A stretch of DNA of 64,000 bases from positions 62,001-126,000 of the forward strand of contig CACHEF010000001.1 of assembly GCA_902578775.1 (NCBI GenBank), read 5' to 3'. The translations under genes and the position numbers were made by a program. The DNA comes from an uncultured Pelagibacteraceae bacterium (lineage in GTDB: Bacteria; Pseudomonadota; Alphaproteobacteria; Pelagibacterales; Pelagibacteraceae). The first letter of the stretch is position 1, and each line of letters begins with the position of its first letter. A model generated the notes under the pieces. It had not been told where the DNA came from, did no database searches, and saw only the letters and a list, made by a program, of their open reading frames with translations. Below, one piece after another: positions 60,631 to 64,000 of the stretch.

Positions 60631-61746
60631 TCAAAACTTGAATATTTCTTCGACATATCCTCTTCTCAACCAGTATAAATTTTTTGAGTATTTATTAGGA
60701 TTTTTAGTATCAAAATAATCACTTACTTTATAATGGTTATTTTCATGATTAATAGACAAAAAAATCTTTGAATTTTTTTTTAAATATTTTTGGTACTTTT
60801 TTTGATTTATAAAATCAATCTCTGTAAATGAGTCAGAATTAAATACTAAATCAAACTTAACATTATTTGAAAAAAGGAATTGGGGTGATACTACTTTTAT
60901 ATTTTTTTGATAAAAATTAGATAATTTAGGTTTTGAGATAATTTTTTTTTCATTTATAAGTCGAGATAAATAATTAATTTGACAAATCCTGGGTATTAAA
61001 AGATCTACTAGTGTATAATTTTTGATGCCAAATTTATAACAGTAGTAAGCAGTTCTGCCCAATCCACCTCCTATTTCTAAAATATTTTTATTTTTAAATT
61101 CATTACAATTTAATGTTCTTTTTATTATATACGCTTGGTAAATTGCTTGAATTTCTCTAGATGTTAAAATACCCTTACTTGTTTTAATACCCCTTTCACC
61201 TGGAAATGGATTGTTAAATTTAAGTTTAAGTTTTATTTTTTTTTCAATTTTTTTAATTAAGTTTTCTATATTTAAGTTTTTATTAATTTTTTTATGGTTT
61301 TCAGGATTATTCAACTTTAATATTCCTAGAAATTCACAAAATGAAATTAACTTATCAATTATTAGTAAAGAATATTTAAATTTGAAATTAAAACTTGAAT
61401 TTTTATATAAAATTTTACAATTATCATCGAAACCATAAAAGATGTTAAACGAGTGAGGGTTATCCAGAGCATGATTAAGGTTACTTTTGTTGTTATTAAC
61501 AAAATTTAAAAATTTTATATGGTAATTACTTAAAATTGAGTGCCACATACTGTCTTTATGAATATGATCATGTTCATTAAGTAATTTATAGATTTCATCT
61601 AATTTATTTCTATTAATTGAGCTAATGTTTTTTGAAATTGCTATTTTATTTTTTATATTGAGTAATTTTTGATTTCTAAAAAATTGATCTTTTAAGTGAA
61701 ATATTTCTCTATAATATTTTATTCTAAAAATTTTTTTTATTTCCAT
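60631..61746 (-). CDS. putative sugar O-methyltransferase
   Basis: ILEIGGGLGRTAYYCYKFGIKNYTLVDLLIPRICQINYL; NSDSFTEID. Confidence 0.75.
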   Translation of the reverse strand: MEIKKIFRIKYYREIFHLKDQFFRNQKLLNIKNKIAISKNISSINRNKLDEIYKLLNEHDHIHKDSMWHSILSNYHIKFLNFVNNNKSNLNHALDNPHSFNIFYGFDDNCKILYKNSSFNFKFKYSLLIIDKLISFCEFLGILKLNNPENHKKINKNLNIENLIKKIEKKIKLKLKFNNPFPGERGIKTSKGILTSREIQAIYQAYIIKRTLNCNEFKNKNILEIGGGLGRTAYYCYKFGIKNYTLVDLLIPRICQINYLSRLINEKKIISKPKLSNFYQKNIKVVSPQFLFSNNVKFDLVFNSDSFTEIDFINQKKYQKYLKKNSKIFLSINHENNHYKVSDYFDTKNPNKYSKNLYWLRRGYVEEIFKF

Positions 61747-61781
61747 AGAATTAAAAAAAAATTTGTCCTTATTTTCATTCT

Positions 61782-62249
61782 TTAGATTTTTGTTGGGTTA
61801 GGTTGATCCTTATAAACTTCTTCAGGGTCAAATTTTTTTTCTTTTTCTAAAAACTTCATTTCAATTTTTCTCCCATTATCAATTGGTCCTAAAGGAATAG
61901 ATCGATAAAAACATGAACGATATCCAACATGACAACTAGCACCATCACCAATATCTACTGTTAACCATACAGCGTCTTGATCATCATCGATTCTGATTTC
62001 TGTTACTATTTGGGTAAAACCACTTGTTTTTCCTTTATGCCAAATAGTATTTCTTGATCTGCTAAAATAATGAGCCTCTTTTGTTTCAATCGTCTTTTTT
62101 AAGGCCTCAACATTCATATAGCCATGCATCAGAATATCTTTTGTTTTTGAACACATTGTAATAACTGGAATTAGACCATCATTATCAAATTTGGGTGATA
62201 GAAGTTTTCCTTCCTCAATTTCAAGGACATTATCTCTTTTTTTGAACAT
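61782..62249 (-). CDS. hisI: phosphoribosyl-AMP cyclohydrolase
   Basis: MHGYMNVEALKKTIETKEAHYFSRSRNTIWHKGKTSGF; DGASCHVGYRSCFYR. Confidence 0.95.
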   Translation of the reverse strand: MFKKRDNVLEIEEGKLLSPKFDNDGLIPVITMCSKTKDILMHGYMNVEALKKTIETKEAHYFSRSRNTIWHKGKTSGFTQIVTEIRIDDDQDAVWLTVDIGDGASCHVGYRSCFYRSIPLGPIDNGRKIEMKFLEKEKKFDPEEVYKDQPNPTKI

Positions 62250-62270
62250 AATAAGTGATTATGTAGCACA

Positions 62271-62316
62271 TATAGGTATATTTTAAATATTTTAAAATAT
62301 GTAAATTATAGGTATA
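62271..62316. promoter_or_regulatory. direct repeats flanking a palindrome upstream of folE
   Basis: TATAGGTATA at 62271-62280 and 62307-62316, with ATATTTTAA / TTAAAATAT between. Confidence 0.35.
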
Positions 62317-62326
62317 AAGCTCCACA

Positions 62327-62941
62327 ATGAAACTAGTAAAAGACACAAATACTGATGAAGTAACTAAAAAGATTTCTGATCAGGATGCTGAGGATGCATT
62401 CAGAACGATCTTAGCCTGGATGGGTGAAGATCCAAGCAGAGAAGGGCTTTTAGAAACTCCAAAAAGAGTGGTGAAAGCATTTAAAGAATATTTTAAGGGT
62501 TATAAAGAAGATCCAAATCTAGTTCTTGATAAAACTTTCGGGGATGTAGAAGGATATGACGATATGGTTGTGCAAAAAAATATTTCTGTACAAAGTCATT
62601 GTGAACATCATATGGCACCCATCATTGGAAAAGCCCATGTTGCTTATATCCCTAAGGAAAGAGTGGTAGGATTGAGTAAATTAGCTAGAGTTGTAGAAGT
62701 GTTTTCAAAAAGATTACAAACACAAGAAAGACTAACTATGCAAATTGCGAATACCCTAATGGAGTCATTAGATGCTAAAGGTGTGGCTGTTACAATAGAC
62801 TCGACCCATCAATGTATGACTATGAGAGGTATTAAAAAAGAGCAAGCATCAACAGTGACTAATTATTACTTAGGTCAATTTAAAGAAGATTTAAGTTATC
62901 AAAATAGATATTTAAGATTTATCAGCATAGCAAAAGAATAA
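62327..62941 (+). CDS. folE: GTP cyclohydrolase I
   Basis: GLLETPKRVVKAFKEYFKGY; QSHCEHHMAPIIGKAHVAYIP; DSTHQCMTMRGIKK. Confidence 0.97.
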   Translation: MKLVKDTNTDEVTKKISDQDAEDAFRTILAWMGEDPSREGLLETPKRVVKAFKEYFKGYKEDPNLVLDKTFGDVEGYDDMVVQKNISVQSHCEHHMAPIIGKAHVAYIPKERVVGLSKLARVVEVFSKRLQTQERLTMQIANTLMESLDAKGVAVTIDSTHQCMTMRGIKKEQASTVTNYYLGQFKEDLSYQNRYLRFISIAKE

Positions 62942-62942
62942 A

Positions 62943-63944
62943 GTGTCAGATCAATTTAAAGCTTTAGTTTTAGATCAAAAAGGTGAAGAATTTACAAGAG
63001 AGATAAAAACTCTAGACCAAAGTTTTTTAAAGCATGGTGATGTTACAATTAAAGTAGATTATTCAGATCTTAATTTTAAAGATGGAATGATTTTAAAAAA
63101 TGGTGGAAGATTAGTTAAAGAGTTTCCCCACATTCCAGGCATCGATTTTTCAGGAAAAGTAATTGAAAGTAAAAATTCCAAATTTAAGGAAAATGATGAA
63201 GTAATTTTAACTGGCTTTAGGGTAGGAGAAATTTTTTATGGAGGATATTCTCAAATTGCTAAAGTAAACGGAGATTTTTTAGTTAAGAAACCAAAAAACT
63301 TAACAACTAAACAAGCAATGATACTTGGAACTGCAGGCTTTACTTCTTTGATGAGTGCGTTTGCAATAAAAGCAAGAGAAGAGATATTATTAGGTGAAAA
63401 AGTAAATAATGTTTTAGTTACAGGTGCTACAGGTGGTGTAGGTAGCGTTGCAGTCATTGCATTAAATAAAATGGGATATAATGTTACTGCAGTTACTGGA
63501 AAAGACTCAAAAGCTGATTATTTAAAATCTTTAGGCGCTAAAACTGTTGTAAATAGAGCTGAATTTGACAAAGATCCTAGACTTATTGACAAAGGTTTAT
63601 GGGATGGAGTTGTGGATACAGTGGGCGGAAAGATATTAGCCAATGCAATTGTCCAGACAAATCCAAATGGAATCATTGCTGTATGTGGAAACGCAAACAC
63701 AAATGAGCTTAATACAAGTGTGATACCTTTCATGCTTAGAGGTATTAAACTTTGGGGAATGGACTCAGCAAACTGTAGTATTAAAAGAAGAGAATTTATT
63801 TGGAGTGAAGCTGCAAATTTAATTGATTTTGATTTATTAGAAAAATCTATTCAAACCGTAAGCTTAGAAGAGTTAATTGAGACTTATCCTAAAATACTAA
63901 AAGGTGAAATTTCTGGAAGAGTTTTAGTTGATTTAAATAAATAA
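62943..63944 (+). CDS. acuI: acrylyl-CoA reductase-like MDR family oxidoreductase (GTG start)
   Basis: YSDLNFKDGMILKNGGRLVKEFPHIPGIDFSG; VTGATGGVGSVAVIAL; AcuI/YhdH-type. Confidence 0.83.
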   Translation: MSDQFKALVLDQKGEEFTREIKTLDQSFLKHGDVTIKVDYSDLNFKDGMILKNGGRLVKEFPHIPGIDFSGKVIESKNSKFKENDEVILTGFRVGEIFYGGYSQIAKVNGDFLVKKPKNLTTKQAMILGTAGFTSLMSAFAIKAREEILLGEKVNNVLVTGATGGVGSVAVIALNKMGYNVTAVTGKDSKADYLKSLGAKTVVNRAEFDKDPRLIDKGLWDGVVDTVGGKILANAIVQTNPNGIIAVCGNANTNELNTSVIPFMLRGIKLWGMDSANCSIKRREFIWSEAANLIDFDLLEKSIQTVSLEELIETYPKILKGEISGRVLVDLNK

Positions 63945-64000
63945 TGGATTGGGATAAATTAAAAATTTTTCATGCTGTAGCAGAAGCTGGAAGTTTTACC
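63944..64000 (+). CDS. LysR-type regulator, N-terminal fragment (runs off window)
   Basis: MDWDKLKIFHAVAEAGSFT. Confidence 0.75.
   Translation, partial: MDWDKLKIFHAVAEAGSFT

Noticed and set aside
1-64000. CRISPR arrays, IS elements, prophage, tRNA/rRNA genes
   Set aside because: No regular spaced repeats, transposase/integrase ORFs, phage structural genes or recognisable tRNA/rRNA sequence were noticed

Overview
AT-rich, gene-dense window that reads as a SAR11 / Candidatus Pelagibacter-type alphaproteobacterial chromosome (inferred from coding style and family content, not from a search). No rRNA, tRNA, CRISPR array, IS element or prophage was seen. The core is a large one-carbon / methylated-compound island of about 55 kb. 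It contains an apparent TMA/TMAO pathway (tmm, tdm, tmoX-tmoV-tmoW), a gmaS-like gene with mgsABC/glxBCD-like and mgdABCD/soxBDAG-like genes (N-methylglutamate pathway), amt, fhs, and a cupin that matches the SAR11 DMSP lyase DddK closely. It also carries a DmdA/LigM-like demethylase with a MetF-like partner and a divergent Rieske oxygenase, and a dimethylglycine-dehydrogenase-like protein followed by etfBA and ETF-QO. The parts I could not assign to known systems are: (i) an M19-like / 551-aa / DUF3726-like / 56-aa zinc-ribbon operon; (ii) the LigM-like-MetF-Rieske trio; (iii) a methyltransferase-kinase-nucleotidyltransferase cassette; (iv) a 3-gene insertion inside the TMAO transporter locus; (v) a 116-aa putative regulator attached to tdm; (vi) several sub-60-aa ORFs missing from the supplied track; (vii) a few strong intergenic inverted repeats. 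All names come from reading motifs and neighbourhood; no database search was run.
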